Below, in pieces: positions 11,788 through 24,500 of a DNA stretch of 64,000 nucleotides (position 1 is its first letter; each line of letters begins with the position of its first letter). The DNA is taken from contig JAOWBW010000192.1 in NCBI GenBank assembly GCA_026119855.1, positions 1,116,001 through 1,180,000 on the forward strand. The letters are read 5' to 3'. Origin of the DNA: Campanula takesimana. Its lineage: Eukaryota > Streptophyta > Magnoliopsida > Asterales > Campanulaceae. The position numbers and the translations under genes are program-made. The notes below the pieces were generated by a model. That model saw only the letters and a program-made list of their open reading frames with translations. It had not been told where the DNA came from and ran no database searches.

Positions 11788-12513
11788 GGGTAGGTTTTGG
11801 ATAAAAAAAAAGAAGATGAAGAGATGGGAATTTAATGAGGAAAAGACAATTTCGGCTCATCATGGCAAATAAAGGACGGCGCATTTATGAGGGGTTTTAA
11901 GGATTTGAAGGGTAATAAATGCTGAATGACCCAAAGTACAATTGAGTGACATTTTGGGTAAGAGAAATTGTCCCACTTCCCTCATAAGTGTATGAACAAT
12001 TATGACCAAATTTTTGCACAAACCCCAAAAACATCTGTTTTGGTGTAAGTTTGGGGTGCAAGAAATATATCCCCAGAAAATAAAATTTTTGAAAAACGTA
12101 AAACGAGGGAAAAATTAATTGTACAAGTACCCTTGAACAATTATGGAATGTCAAAAGACAAAGATTCTCCATAATAAATGATAAGAATAAACATACCTGG
12201 TACTTGTGAATATTTAATACGTTCAATCATTGAAATAATAAATTTTGAGCATTGATTGAGCCGCAAAAAATTCAATGCGCGCATAAGGGCGCAATGGCTT
12301 ATCAAGGCGCGCATAACATAGATCAGGCGCAATGGTTCATTGGGCGCGCAAAGTGAGAATGGGGCGCGCAAGGGTTTTGGGCGCGCGTGGGTTTCCTTGA
12401 AACTTTGAAATATATATAACTTTTGAACCTAGTATACTCATAACTCAACAAAACATAAAATCATTAGTAATAACAAAACTATATGGAATTAGCTGAGTTC
12501 AAGAATACCCATT
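11788..12513 (-). other. Spacer between C pol and internal promoter, with GGCGCGCA cluster
   Basis: No coding capacity. On the plus strand, 12275-12385 holds a cluster of about six GGCGCGCA-like words (GGCGCGCATAAC, GGGCGCGCAAAG, GGGCGCGCAAGG, GGGCGCGCGTGG). It lies roughly 500 bp upstream of the internal TATA. The rest is AT-rich. Confidence 0.6.
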
Positions 12514-15500
12514 TCACCTCTCAAAAAATATGAACCGTTTCGCGTCAAGTGCTTACGTTAGAATGTCGGCGATTTGAAAGTCGGTTCCCACGTGTTCCAA
12601 ATGTATATTTCCTTTCTCCACGTGGTCTTTGAGAAAGTGATATTTGATGTCGATGTGCTTGGTTTTTGAGTGCATGACAGGATTTTCAGAAACGGCAATG
12701 GTAGATGTATTGTCTCAGTAGATGGGATAATTTTCTTCAATGATATCATAGTCCACCAATTGCTGCTTCATCCATAGTATTTGACAGCAACAACTTCCCG
12801 CAGCGATATATTCAGCTTCGGTTGTTGAGACAGATACTGAAGCTTGTTTCTTACTCACCCATGACACAAGTCGATATCCGAGGAAATGACAAGTGCCACT
12901 TGTGCTTTTCCTATAAATTGTGCAAGCTGCATAATCCGCATCTGAATAACTTACAAGTTTAAAGTTCGAATCTTTGGTGTACCAAAGTCCAAGGTTAACA
13001 GTACCGGATATATATCTTATAATCTGTTTCACAGCAATCAAGTGCGCTTCTCTAGGGTCAGATTGATAACGAGCGCAAACACAAACACTAAACATAATAT
13101 CGGGCCTACTAGCAGTAAGATAAAGGAGCGAGCCAATCATACCTCGATAGAGCGTTTGATCAACACATTTACCTTTTAAATCTTTGTCGAGTTTGTTGCC
13201 GGTGGCCATTGGAGTATCATAAGATTTGGCGTTCTCAAGTCCAAATTTCTGGATTAAATCCTTTGTGTATTTGGCTTGGTTGATAAATATGCCTTCATTC
13301 ATTTGCTTGATTTGAAGCCCGAGGAAGAATGTGAGTTCTCCCATCATGGTCATTTCAAACTTGCTCTTCATTAGTTTCTCAAAGCGCTTGCATAACAATT
13401 CATTAGTAGAACCAGATATAATATCATCAACATAAATTTGAACAAGTAATTTATGACCATTATGTTTGGCAATGAAAAGAGTAGTATCGATTTTACCGCG
13501 AGTGAAGCCTTTTTCAATGAGAAACTTTGATAGTGTATCGTACCATGCTCTTGGTGCTTGCTTGAGTCCATACAAAGCTTTCTGGAGTTTGTACACATGA
13601 TTTGGAAATTGTGAATCTTCAAACCCAGGTGGTTGAGCAACGTAGACTTGTTCTTGGTGTTCACCATTTAGAAATGCGCTCTTTATATCCATTTGATATA
13701 ACTTGAAGTTCTTGTGAGCGGCGTAAGCTAGAAAGAGTCTAATAGCTTCAAGTCTTGCTACGGGCGCGAAAGCTTCATCGTAATCAATTCCTTCTTCTTG
13801 CCTATAGCCTTGTGCAACCAATCTTTCTTTGTTTCTTGTGATGGTTCCATTCTCATCCATTTTGTTTCTTAATACCCATTTCATACCAATCACTCCTTGA
13901 TCATTTGGTCTTGGAACAAGAGTCCAAACCTTACATCGTTCAAATTGATTGAGTTCTTCTTGCATTGCAACAACCCAATTTGGATCTTGGAGCGCTTCAT
14001 CGGCCTTTTTTGGTTCGATTTGAGAGATAAATGCAGTATAGGCATCAAAGTTTGTAGCTCTCCTTGTACGAACACCAACATTTAGATCACCAATGATATT
14101 ATTGATTGGGTGACCTCTAACTTCATGAATTTTAAGAGGTAAGTTAGGTTGAGTCATAGTAACTTGAAGGTCTTTAATTGGTACATCTTCACCAGATTCA
14201 AAATCATCAAAATTTGGGGGATGAACTGGTTCAGAATTGAAACTAGGATTAACACCAGATGCAGCAGTAGATATAGGTGCGTGAGAAGAATCAAGAGGCG
14301 CAACATGTGAGTGAGGCGCAGCTGATGATCCATTTGGCGCGCCATATGAAGAATTAGGTGCATTTGATGTAGAGGGATTTCCTTGAGTTGATAAATTCTG
14401 ATCTTGAGTAGGCGCAACATAAATAGGAGCACCTGTTTCATTTAGCTCAATAGAATCATCAGAATCATTTGGAGCCAAATGTGGCTCAAGGAGAGAATGT
14501 TCATCAAATTTAACATGTACAGATTCAACTATCACTAATGTAGATCTATTAAAAACGCGAAAATCTTTAGAATGTTTGGCATACCCAACAAAAATACCTT
14601 CATCGGCTTTGGCATCCAATTTACCTCTATGTTCGTTTTCGTTGTAGAGGATATAACACTTACAACCAAAGATCTTGAAGAATGCAATGTTGGGAGTTCT
14701 ACCACGCCAAAGTTCATACGGAGTCTTGTTGTGAAGTTTGTTGATGAGGGAACGATTTTGAGTAAAACATGCTCTGTTGATAGATTCTTCCCAAAAGTAC
14801 TTGGGCAATTTAGCTTCAGCTATCATCGTCTTTCCTGCTTCAATCAACGTGCTATTCTTTCTTTCCACAACACCATTTTGTTGAGGAACTCCAGCGGTTG
14901 AGAAGTTGTGATCTATCCCATGATCGTCGCAATATCGAGCAACACCGTTGTTCTTGAATTCTGTTCCATTATCGGATCGAACACTAACGATGTCATCTTC
15001 TTTTTGGGTTTGGAGCAGTTGAAATAAGGTGGTCAAAATGTCGAAACAATCGTCTTTTTAGATCATCATTTCCACCCATGTATATCTTGAATAATCATCC
15101 ACCACAACTAGAGTATACTTGTTTCGTCTAATACTTGCGGTGGTGACTAGTCTAAATAGATCAATGTGAAGCAGTTGCAAACATCTAGAAGTTGAGGGAT
15201 TGGTCTTGCTGGAGAAAGACTTCTTCGGTTGTTTGCCAAGTTGACACGCGGCGCACTTCTTGTCATGATGATCAGCAACCTTGGGAAGTCCTTTGGCAAG
15301 GTTATTCCTGCTGAGTTTAGATAGATATTTGAAGTTCAAGTGACTTAAGCACTTGTGCCACAGCCAACTATTTTCGCTCACACTTTTTGCTACAAAACAA
15401 AGATTAGTACTAGAGTTCATACTATGGAAATCAATAATGTAAATATTTGTTTTATGATATCCCGTGAGTAATGTAGCTCCAGTTTTGCCATTATTGATAA

Positions 15501-15816
15501 GACATTGAGTTGAGGTGAAATGGCATTCTAATCCTTTGTCGCAGAATTGAGATATGGATAATAAATTGTGCTTGAGCCCTTCGACAAGAGAGACTCTTTC
15601 AATGCACACTTTGTCTTTCTTGAGCTTTCCATATGCAACAACTTGACCTTTGTTATTATCACCAAATTTTACTGAGGGATCTCTTTCTTCATGGACATCT
15701 TCTAATAAGGATTCATCTCCAGTCATGTGTCGTGAACACCCACTATCGAGAATCCATTCATACGTTTTAGCTTTTGAAGATCCACCCATGAAGCAAAGAA
15801 CCTGAAATATAGACAT
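12514..15816 (-). pseudogene. Element C pol: PR-INT-RT-RNase H
   Basis: One long reading frame on the minus strand. Protease LDSGCSRHMTGD is at the start. The pre-integrase zinc finger includes WHKCLSHLN and CAACQLG. The integrase core has VVVDDYSRYTW, VRSDNGTEF and VPQQNGVVERKN. RT has MDIKSAFLNG and catalytic YVDDIISGSTNE. RNase H has SDADYAACTIYRKSTSG and STTEAEYIAAGSC, ending FQIADILT..ALDAKRF. There are no indels over 3.3 kb but three in-frame stops: TAA at 15058-15060 in integrase, TGA at 12715-12717 and TAA about 60 codons later in the RNase H tail. The INT-to-RH segment 15036-12715 is otherwise open (773 codons). Confidence 0.93.
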
Positions 15817-17952
15817 TTAAGCATGTCCCCTTTATACCTTTTGGGTCCTAGAGTTAGCAACTCTTGACAACCCAATCTTGCTTGACCTTGGGATTTTTAA
15901 GTCCTTTGGCATTGGGAGTGAATCGCAAAAGGCATTCCACGGCCTTGTGTCCAAAACAATCACAATTGGAACAATGTTGAAAGCCACCAATCACATGAGT
16001 TTTCACAAACTCTTTACTTTTCTTTGGGATAGCATTCTTCTTTGGGTCAGATGAGCCAGTCTTAACAAAATCTTTCTTTTAAGATTTTGGAGCGCTCTTC
16101 CTTGGAGGGCGTATAGGGCTAGGAGGCGCACGGCGGTGAGGCGCGTGGCTCCTAGGCGCATAATGTGCACTCGGAGAAGGAGCGCTCCTAGTTTCAAGAA
16201 TGATTTTGCTTGGGGGTGATTCATCTGTAGCTATATCTTTCCCATTAGGTTTCCCAAATTGCTTCGTTGTGGTAGACATAATGGAATGTTTGTCTCTTGA
16301 CTTTTTCCTGTCCTTTACCCATTGAATTAGAATGTTTTTCCTTGGGAATTTCAAAAGTCTGCTGGCTTGTAAATTCACTATCTCTTTCAGCACAGACATC
16401 ACATTTAAAGTTGTCACTAGTTGATGAGAATCCCAAGCCACTTTTATCACCACTGACTTTTTGGGACTCAAATATGTTATCCATATGAGAATTGGACCAC
16501 TCATTTATAATATTTTTAAGATCAGTAATTTGAGTAACCAATTCATCGTTTTGAACTTTAAGAAGTGAGTTCTGTTCCGTTAGAAAAGTGTTTTTAACAG
16601 TAAGAGGAGTCATGCTCTTTATCTGCTCCTTAAGGAGGGCGATATCTTTTCTTGTTTGGCAATATCTTCATCATGAGTGATTATAGGAATTGGTTCAACT
16701 TGAGGTCTGATGTAGTTGCCTTTTCTGAGCTTTCTTCTTGCACTCAAATCACATCTTGAGAATAACAATCCACCATCGGTTTGAGCCGGAGTTATAAATC
16801 CTTGTTCAATGAGCTCATTGATGGTTGGTCCTTTCTTCTTCTTCACTTCGGAATGACTAGCAGATTTCTTGATTGGTTTGTTCAAGATCTTCATATCAGG
16901 AACATCTTTGGAGTAGTCATCATCAGAATCATAAGTATCAACTTCATCATCATTTTCCACCAAACAAACGAGTCCATCATCAAAATCTTCATCGCTTTCA
17001 TCGGATTCTGTTTCAATCCAAGTGTTCTGCTCATTTGCTGGTGATTCTTCTTCAGCAACCATTCCCTTGTGATGAGTGAATTTGGAAGTGAACTTGGGAG
17101 TATGGCTGCTCTTCTTTTGCATATATTCAAATTTTGGAATTAGGCAGCTTGAAGCAAAGTGTCCTGGTTTCCTGCAATTAAAACAAACAAGGTCTTCTTT
17201 TCTTTTTGAGTCACTGCTCCTCGTGAACTTTGGAGGAGCTCTGCTGGTAGATCCTTGAAATTTGCTGGTTGAGCCGGGTCTTGAGAATTTTCTGAACTTT
17301 TGAAATTTCTTCACAAATAAAGCGAAGTCTTCATCATCCATGTCTAATAGCTCAGAGGTAGAAATTTTGGGATCAGAACTTTTCTCTTCTTGCACGGGCG
17401 CAGGCGCAGATACATGCGCTTCCTCTCTATGCTAGGGATGGCCAAACCGGACCAGAAGCGGACCGGAACTGGAAAACCGGACCGAAAAAGCTCGGAACCG
17501 GAATAAACGGAATCGTAAGTTATCCGGGCCGGTTCATGTTCACATAAATGGCGAACCGAAACCGGACCGAAAATCCCTTGTTTTTCAATAATTTTAAAGG
17601 GGGGGACCGGAACCATACCAGAACGGACCAAACCGGAACCGGATTGTGCCAAACCGGAACCGGGGTAAGCGCGGGCCGGTTAAGGGTTACCCATATGCCG
17701 AACCGGAACCGGGCCCGGAACCGGTTTTGGCCATCCCTACTCTATGCGCCACCATAGCAATGGATTTTGATTTTCCTTCAGTTTCACTAATTCGCTGAAG
17801 TTTGAGCTCATAAACTTTTAGATTTGCATATAAGTTCCTTAGTGTCCAATCATCCAAGGTTCCAGCATCTTCAAGAGCGCTAGATTTATGTAGGTATCTT
17901 GATCCAAAAGAGACAAGGAAATTAGTGTTTAATTCCTTATTAGAGAATTTCT
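15817..17952 (-). pseudogene. Element C gag, central and C-terminal part
   Basis: Read from 17952 leftwards: a gag core with LDDWTLRNLYANLKVYELKLQ, then after the MITE an acidic stretch and the knuckle CFNCRKPGHFASSC (about 17195-17155). A leucine/asparagine-rich coiled coil follows (TEQNSLLKVQNDELVTQITDLK, 16575-16510 region), then a Pro/Ala/His-rich segment and a second CX2CX4HX4C knuckle, CSNCDCFGHKAVEC, near 15950. Two knuckles plus a coiled coil fit sirevirus gag. Lesions: the 307-bp MITE (17433-17739), a frameshift near 16650, a stop near 16080 and breaks near 15850. The 5' part is cut at 17953 by G1 and resumes at 29859-30081. Confidence 0.85.
17433..17739. mobile_element. hAT-type MITE inside C gag
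   Basis: Terminal inverted repeats TAGGGATGGCCAAACCGG and, at the other end read inward, TAGGGATGGCCAAAACCGG. It is flanked by a perfect 8-bp duplication CTCTATGC (17425-17432 and 17740-17747), the size typical of hAT elements. Length is 307 bp with no coding capacity. The interior is filled with ACCGGAACCGG-like words, so it is unusually CpG/CCGG-rich. The gag frame would stay open if the element and one duplication copy were absent, so the insertion postdates a coding gag. Confidence 0.93.
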
Positions 17953-17953
17953 T

Positions 17954-20189
17954 TGTCACGACCCGAAATCTAGGCTCTATTTTATTAGTAATAAATAATT
18001 ATTATTTATTTATTTGTTTATTTATTATTTAAATTATTATTTATTTAAATATTTATGCGTGTGCATTTTATGTTTCATAATAATTTATGCCTAGCATTTT
18101 ATTTGGGTCATTTGTGTTAGTGTAGTATTGTTGGGTCTTAATAATTAGTGGGAGTATTGTAGTTGAGCTAGTTAGTGGGGGAAGGGGGTTAAGTGTAACA
18201 TTTTCAAATAATTCATCCCCCTACTCCCTCTCTTCTCCCTCACCTCCCTCACCCTATCACCCTCACTCACACTCCACCTCCCTCACTCTTTCATTTCTCT
18301 CTCCCAGCAAACCTCTCTCTCTCTCTCCATGTTTGTGAAGGTAAATCATCTTCTCCCTTCTTTCTACATTTTAGCTATCATCCCCTCATTATTTCTCATT
18401 TCTTAAAACATGAATCTTGTTTAGATCGTCGTTAGGATCGTAGAGGGCTAAAAATATTCGAGTTCCGACAACTTTGAGAAAATCCGGGTAAGTTGCTTTT
18501 CCCCTATTTTACGCTAGAAATGCTACTCCATGTTTATTAGATGTTATGAATGCTATTTATTGCATCTTGGGTTGATTTGGGAGTGATTTGCATTTTGTTC
18601 ATTTTTGTGAAAATTTGGTATTTCAATCATCTTTGATTGAGGTCTTTAGATGTTATTCTAGTAGTCCCTTTTTGGTTCAAAATGGTGTAGGTACTTTAGT
18701 TCACATCTTGGTAGGGTTAGAAATGGTGAAGATTGGGTGTGTTTTGGATATTGGGTTGTTAATGGTAGAAACCCAGAATTTTGGCCGGAATTTGCCTTTC
18801 CGGGAAAGGAGGCGCGCGCACCCTCCCATAGGAGGCGCGCGCACCCTTAGGCCCTTCTTAAACAAAAATGCTTCTGTTTCTTGGAGGCGCGCGCACCCTC
18901 CCATAGGAGGCGCGCGCACCCTCTCCTCCTCCAAACTTGATTTCCCTTCTGATCTAGGAGGCGCGCGCACTCTCCCATAGGAGGCGCGCGCACCCTCTCC
19001 CCTGTTGTGAAATTTATTTCCCTTTTTGTCCAATCCTTCGAGGGCCATATCATGTTCATCCGGACTCCGTTTTAGGCGTATAAATTATCGTTTTAAAGCT
19101 CTCCTTAAGCTCTTCGAGATGAGTGAGTAAATTTGGTTGAGTGCTCGAGTTAACTGGATCCTTTATGGTCAAATGTGATATGAGGATTATGTTATCATTG
19201 TTAAGATTGTTGGAACACGTTAATTGTGTGTTGTTGGTTCATTTCACTTTCTTAGTGACTTTTTGGTATGGTTCCCTACTTTGGAACCCTAAGTTGTTTA
19301 ATTAAGCTAGTATTTATTACTTAGCATTTATTTGGAAGCCCAGCTGGCATATTTGTTGCATCGGGCGATGGGAAAGATTATAATGGCAAAGCCAAGTCCA
19401 ATATAATGTTGACCATTGTTTTGCCCTTACTATACCCCTTTTCCAGATTGGCCTTGGAAGAGATAAGTTATCTTCCTTTGTGAATGTATCTAGCTACCGA
19501 GCATGACTTTGTGGCATGGCTCTTGTCCTTTGTGACACTCTTATGGTTATTGTTCCGGTACCGGGGATTTCTCTTCAGCTTTCATGCTATTATGAAGATG
19601 TAATTTGTTGATTATTGAAGCTGCGCAGCGATCCTTTATTTGGATGTATCTGTTTGGAAACCTTAGCTAATATCCTTTGTTATGTGTTTATTTCCGCTGC
19701 TATTTATTATCTGATAATTGCTATGTTATATGAGATATTGATGTTGTTATTACTTATTGTACCATAACATGTCATGTAGTTGCATTAGTAACTTATTGAG
19801 ATTTATCTCACCCCCTTTCTTTTATCTTTGTTTTTCCTTAACCCCCCCCCCCAGGTGCTAAGGATTAGTCTCGCTGATCACGAGAAAGAGGACGTCGAGT
19901 GTGGATGCATTCTTTTTGGGAAAGTTGTTATAGGTTGGTTTACATTATATAAATGTGTAACCTTTTTGGGATAGTTGTACCAAACAATGACGTCATTAAG
20001 AATTGTACATTTATATTCTGTTGGGCATAAACTTATGGAAGTTTATGATAGTTGTATTTGGTTATTATCAAAACTTGGATTTGTAAAACTTTGTGTTATC
20101 CTCTTTTGGTATAAAAGGAAATTTTTATCTCCATTATTTTAGAGTTTATTGTTTAAGTCGACGTCCAGCTCGCGATCTCGGTCGCGACA
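17954..20189 (+). repeat. 5' LTR of G1
   Basis: Begins TGTCACGACCC and ends GGTCGCGACA; 2236 bp. It contains a CT microsatellite near 18313, six GC modules at 18811-18991, a TATA-like box at 19079, and a poly-C run near 19846 upstream of CAGGTGCTAAGG. Confidence 0.93.
18811..19086 (+). promoter_or_regulatory. G1 LTR promoter: 3 doublets of GGCGCGCGCACCC plus TATA
   Basis: Modules GGCGCGCGCACCC (or CACTC) start near 18811/18834, 18886/18909 and 18960/18983. Each doublet is spaced 23 bp by the connector TCCCATAGGA. TATAAATT lies at 19079-19086. The 3' LTR copy (25704-25980) has the same array, with CpG losses in the third doublet. Confidence 0.6.
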
Positions 20190-20191
20190 GT

Positions 20192-20203
20192 TGGTATCAG
20201 AGC
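20192..20203 (+). other. G1 primer-binding site (initiator Met tRNA)
   Basis: TGGTATCAGAGC, two bases after the LTR end, is the usual plant initiator-Met tRNA primer site. Confidence 0.9.
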
Positions 20204-20309
20204 TATGGTTTGGCTCTAAGTATAAGTCTAGGTGGACTAGTATGACCTAGGTGGGTAGTTGTGTTCGGAGTGAGTAACGGTTGATGTTTTATGCAGGTAA
20301 TTGTTTGAA

Positions 20310-21529
20310 ATGGCTAGAAGGAGAGCAGGTGAAGGCTCTAGTGGGGCACAGAATCAGAATGACACAAGGTAAGAAGCACGTGCTATGTTTCAAGGCATGT
20401 TCGAGGCGGCCATAAAGGCCATACATGATCAAGGTCCGAGGGTAGAACAAGCACCACCCCGCTATGGATTGGAGCAATTTCTCAAACTGAAACCGGTTGA
20501 ATTCAATGGGGAACCCGATGTTCGGAAAGCTGAGTTGTGGATTGAGTCGATGGAGAAGATTTATGAGGTATTTGGTTGCACGGATGAGGACAAGGTCCGG
20601 TTCGCGGCTTACAAACTTGTGGGAGCCGCCGAGCATTGGTGGAAGGGTGTTAAAGCTAGTTGGGATGATACTCACACGGTGTATGCGTTGGAGTTGTTTG
20701 TGCGCAAATTCAAGGAACATTTCATTCCGGTTGTTGATCAAAACCGAAAGGAGATCGAGCTGCTCAACCTGGAGCAAGGTTTGTTTTCTATAGCACAATA
20801 CTCGGCTAAGTTCATAGAATTAGCCCGATATTGCGACTATCTTGTGAGGACCGAGGAGCAAAAAGCTATGAGATTCATTCGGGGATTGAAGACCTCTATC
20901 CGTATTCAACTTATTTCCCAACGGATTGTGACCTTCCAAGATGCGGTAGACCGAGCCTACTTGATAGAGCAAGATATTGGGAAGCACAAAAGGAAAACCG
21001 AGGTTGTGGGTTCGGGTAAACCGGGAAGCCATGCTAAATCTCAACCTCAACACCGTTCCGAAAACCGAGGTAACCCGGGAGCATCATCTCAGTTTAAGGG
21101 GCAAACCACACGAGAAATCCGGGTACTACTCCGGGGATTCAGAATAGGAGGCCTTATACCTTTTGTCAGAAGGTAGGCCATACGGAGGATAGGTGTTGGA
21201 AAAAGCAAGGCAAGTGTACCAATTGTGGTGAAATGGGGCACTTTGCGAGAGATTGCACGAGGCACCGAGGTCAGCCATCCGGGTCAGGGGTTGGTACTAA
21301 TCAGGGTCAGAAAAGGGATGCCGCTGGGAAGCCCAAAGTTCAAGGAAAGATATATGCCATGAATCAACAACAGGCGACCGATGATCCTTCGGTGATTGGA
21401 GGTATTGTTTCTGTGTCTAATGTGAACGCACGAGCGTTAGTAGATCCAGGATCATCTCATTCATACATTTTGATGCATCCTTCTTCTATGCTAGTGGCTA
21501 ATGTTGTAGATCTGTGCATTTGCTGCTAG
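20310..21529 (+). pseudogene. G1 gag and protease start
   Basis: The gag start MARRRAGEGSSGAQNQ at 20310 matches the G2 gag start. The core includes LEQFLKLKPVEFNGEPDV, AELWIESMEKIYEVF, AAEHWWKG and LVRTEEQKAMRFIRGL, a typical Ty3 gag. After a Lys/Gln-rich linker come two knuckles: CQKVGHTEDRC, which lacks its first cysteine (Tyr instead), and CTNCGEMGHFARDC. The protease begins ALVDPGSSHSYIL. Lesions: TAA at 20370-20372 where G2 has GAA, a frameshift near 21110 and another near 21510 that returns to the pol frame. Translation from the ATG would stop after 20 codons. Confidence 0.9.
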
Positions 21530-21548
21530 ATTTGAGTCTTTACCTTAT

Positions 21549-24500
21549 GTGCTAGAGGTGTCGACCCCTATAGGAGAATGCTTGGTGACTGATAAGGTCT
21601 TTCGTGCTTGTGATGTACTTATATGTGGTCGTGTCTTGTGTGCGGACTTGGTAGTCCTTCCTATTCAGGACTTTGATATTATTTTGGGTATGGATTGGTT
21701 GAGCAAGTTTCATGCTTCTGTTGATTGCCGTAGGAAAGTTGTTACTTTTTCTATCCCTGATGTGCCTAAGTTTACTTTTGAGGCTATGCCTTTGGGTAGA
21801 AATTTTCGTATAATTTCTTATGTGAAAGTGATAAAATTATTGCACCGTGGTTATGAGGGGTACTTGGCTAGTGTGCTTGATACTAGGAAAGAATCCCCTA
21901 GTTTGGAGAGTGTTCGGGTAGTTAGGGAATTTCCCGATGTTTTCTCTTCTGAGTATGATATGCCTCCCGATCGTGAGATAGAATTTTGTATAGATCTTTT
22001 GCCGGGTACGACTCCGATTTCTAAGGCACCGTATAGGTTGGCTCCCATAGAGTTGAAGGAATTAAAGGTTCAATTGCAAGAGTTGCTTGATCGAGGGTTT
22101 ATCCGCCCTAGTGTTTCCCCGTGGGGAGCACCGGTTTTATTTGTGCGGAAGAAAGACGGTTCCTTGAGATTGTGCATCGATTACAGAAAGTTGAATCAGG
22201 TTACGGTGAAGAATAAGTATCCTCTACCCCATATTGACGATTTATTTGATCAGCTTCAAGGGTCCATGGTTTTCTCTAAACTTGATTTGAGGAGTGGGTA
22301 CCATCAGTTGAAGGTTCGATCGGAAGATATTCCGAAGACTGCCTTTCGCACTCGTTATGGTCATTATGAGTTCTTGGTTATGCCGTTTGGGTTGACTAAC
22401 GCACCTGCAGTATTTATGGATTTGATGAACCGGGTTTTCCATCCCTATCTTGATTCGTTCGTGGTGGTCTTTATTGATGATATACTCGTCTACTCTAAAT
22501 CCCGAGAGGAGCACGAGCAGCACTTGAGGACAGTTTTATCCATTCTTGCGAGGGATAAATTGTTTGCGAAATTTAGTAAATGCGAATTTTGGCTCGAGAA
22601 GGTGTCATTTCTGGGCCATGTTATTTCTAAAGATGGGATTTCGGTAGATCTTTCAAAGATAGAAGCTATAGTGGATTGGAAGAGACCCGAGTCAGTGACC
22701 GAGATTCGTAGCTTTCTGGGTTTAGCCGGGTATTACAGAAGATTTATTGAGGGGTTTTCGAGGATCGCTACTCCGATGACTCAGTTGACCCGGAAGAATG
22801 TCCCGTTTGCATGGACCGAGAAATGTGACAAGAGTTTTGAGGAATTGAAGAAGAGGTTGACTACCGTACCGATCTTGACTTTGCCTAATGGGAGCGATGG
22901 CCTAGTGATTTACAGTGATGCTTCGAAAGAGGGTTTGGGTTGTGTGTTGATGCAGAATGGGAAAGTAATTGCTTATGCTTCGAGGAAGTTGACCCCTAGT
23001 GAACAGAATTACCCCACTCATGATATGGAGTTGGCTGCGATAGTATTTGCGTTGCACAAATGGAAGCATTACCTTTATGGGGCGAAGTTTGAAATTTTTA
23101 CGGATCATAAGAGTTTGAAATACCTTTTCTCCCAAAAAGAGTTGAATAATAGGCAACGTCGATGGATGGAATTATTGAAGGATTATGATTGTACGATTTC
23201 TTATCATCCGGGGAAGGCGAATGTGGTAGTAGATGCAATTAGTAGAAAATCTTATGTGGCTTCGATGATGGTCCGTGAGTGGAAAATACTTGAGGATGTT
23301 CGAGATTGGTCTCCTCGTGAATCGAGACATGGGGCTATATTTGCGAATATTAGGGTGTCTCCGACCCTAATTCAGAGGATAAAGGAAGCTCAGAAAGAAG
23401 ATCCCGAGTTGGTAAAGATAATGGGTAAATTGAAGGAAAAGAACTTCGAGGATTTTTCTTTGAGTTTGAGTGGAGTTTTGACTTTCCGTGATCGTTTGTG
23501 CGTACCCGATGTTGGTGGAATAAAGAGGCAAGTTTTAGATGAGGGTCACAAATTGAGATATACTATTCATCCGGGTAGTACGAAGATGTACCAGAATCTG
23601 AAGCAACATTTTTGGTGGAATAATATGAAAATGGAAATAGCGGAGTATGTTTCGAAGTGTTTAACGTGTCAGCAGGTCAAAGCCGAGCATCAGAGGCCCG
23701 CGGGATTTCTTCAGCCGTTAGAGATTCCCGAGTGGAAATGGGAGCAGGTGACTATGGATTTCGTTACGGGACTACCTCGTACCCGTAGGAAGTATGACAG
23801 TGTTTGGGTAATAGTGGATAGATTGACCAAGAGTGCCCATTTCTTGCCTATTGACATTAGGTACTCGATGGAAAAACTTGCGACCCTTTACATTGATGAG
23901 ATTGTTAGATTGCATGGGGTTCCAGTTAGTATTGTGTCAGATCGAGACCCGAGGTTTATTTCTAGATTCTGGAAGGCGTTTCAGGAAGCTTTGGGTACAG
24001 ATTTGCGATTCAGCACAGCTTTTCATCCTCAGACCGATGGTCAATCCGAGAGGACTATTCAGATTTTGGAGGATATGTTGCGAGCTTGTTCGATAGATTT
24101 TTCCGATTCTTGGGATAGACATTTACCGTTAGTGGAGTTCTCTTACAACAACAGTTATCAGGCTAGTATCGAGATGGCACCGTTTGAGGCCTTATATGGA
24201 AGAAAATGTAGATCGCCTATCTGTTGGGATGAGGTCGGTGAAGCGAAGATCGTGGGTATTGATTTGCTTCAGGATTCAGTTGAAAAGGTTAGAGTTATCC
24301 GGGAACGATTGAAAACAACCCAGAGTCGACATAAGAGCTATGCAGATAACCGAAGGCGAGATCTTAGTTTTCAGACCGGTGACTTTGTGTTCTTGAAAGT
24401 ATCTCCGAAGGTGGGTATTCGTAGGTTTCGGAAGAAAGGCAAATTGGCTCCGAGGTTTATTGGCCCGTTTGAGATTTTGGGAAAGGTTGGGCTTCTAGCG

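Noticed and set aside
18588..18980. ORFs through the GC modules in G1/G2 LTRs (RVRAPPMGGCARL-type)
   Set aside because: They lie within LTRs, arise from GC-rich repeats lacking stops, and are found in both LTR copies on both strands.
20192..20203. tRNA genes at the TGGTATCAGAGC sites
   Set aside because: These are primer-binding sites, complementary only to a tRNA 3' end; no cloverleaf around them.
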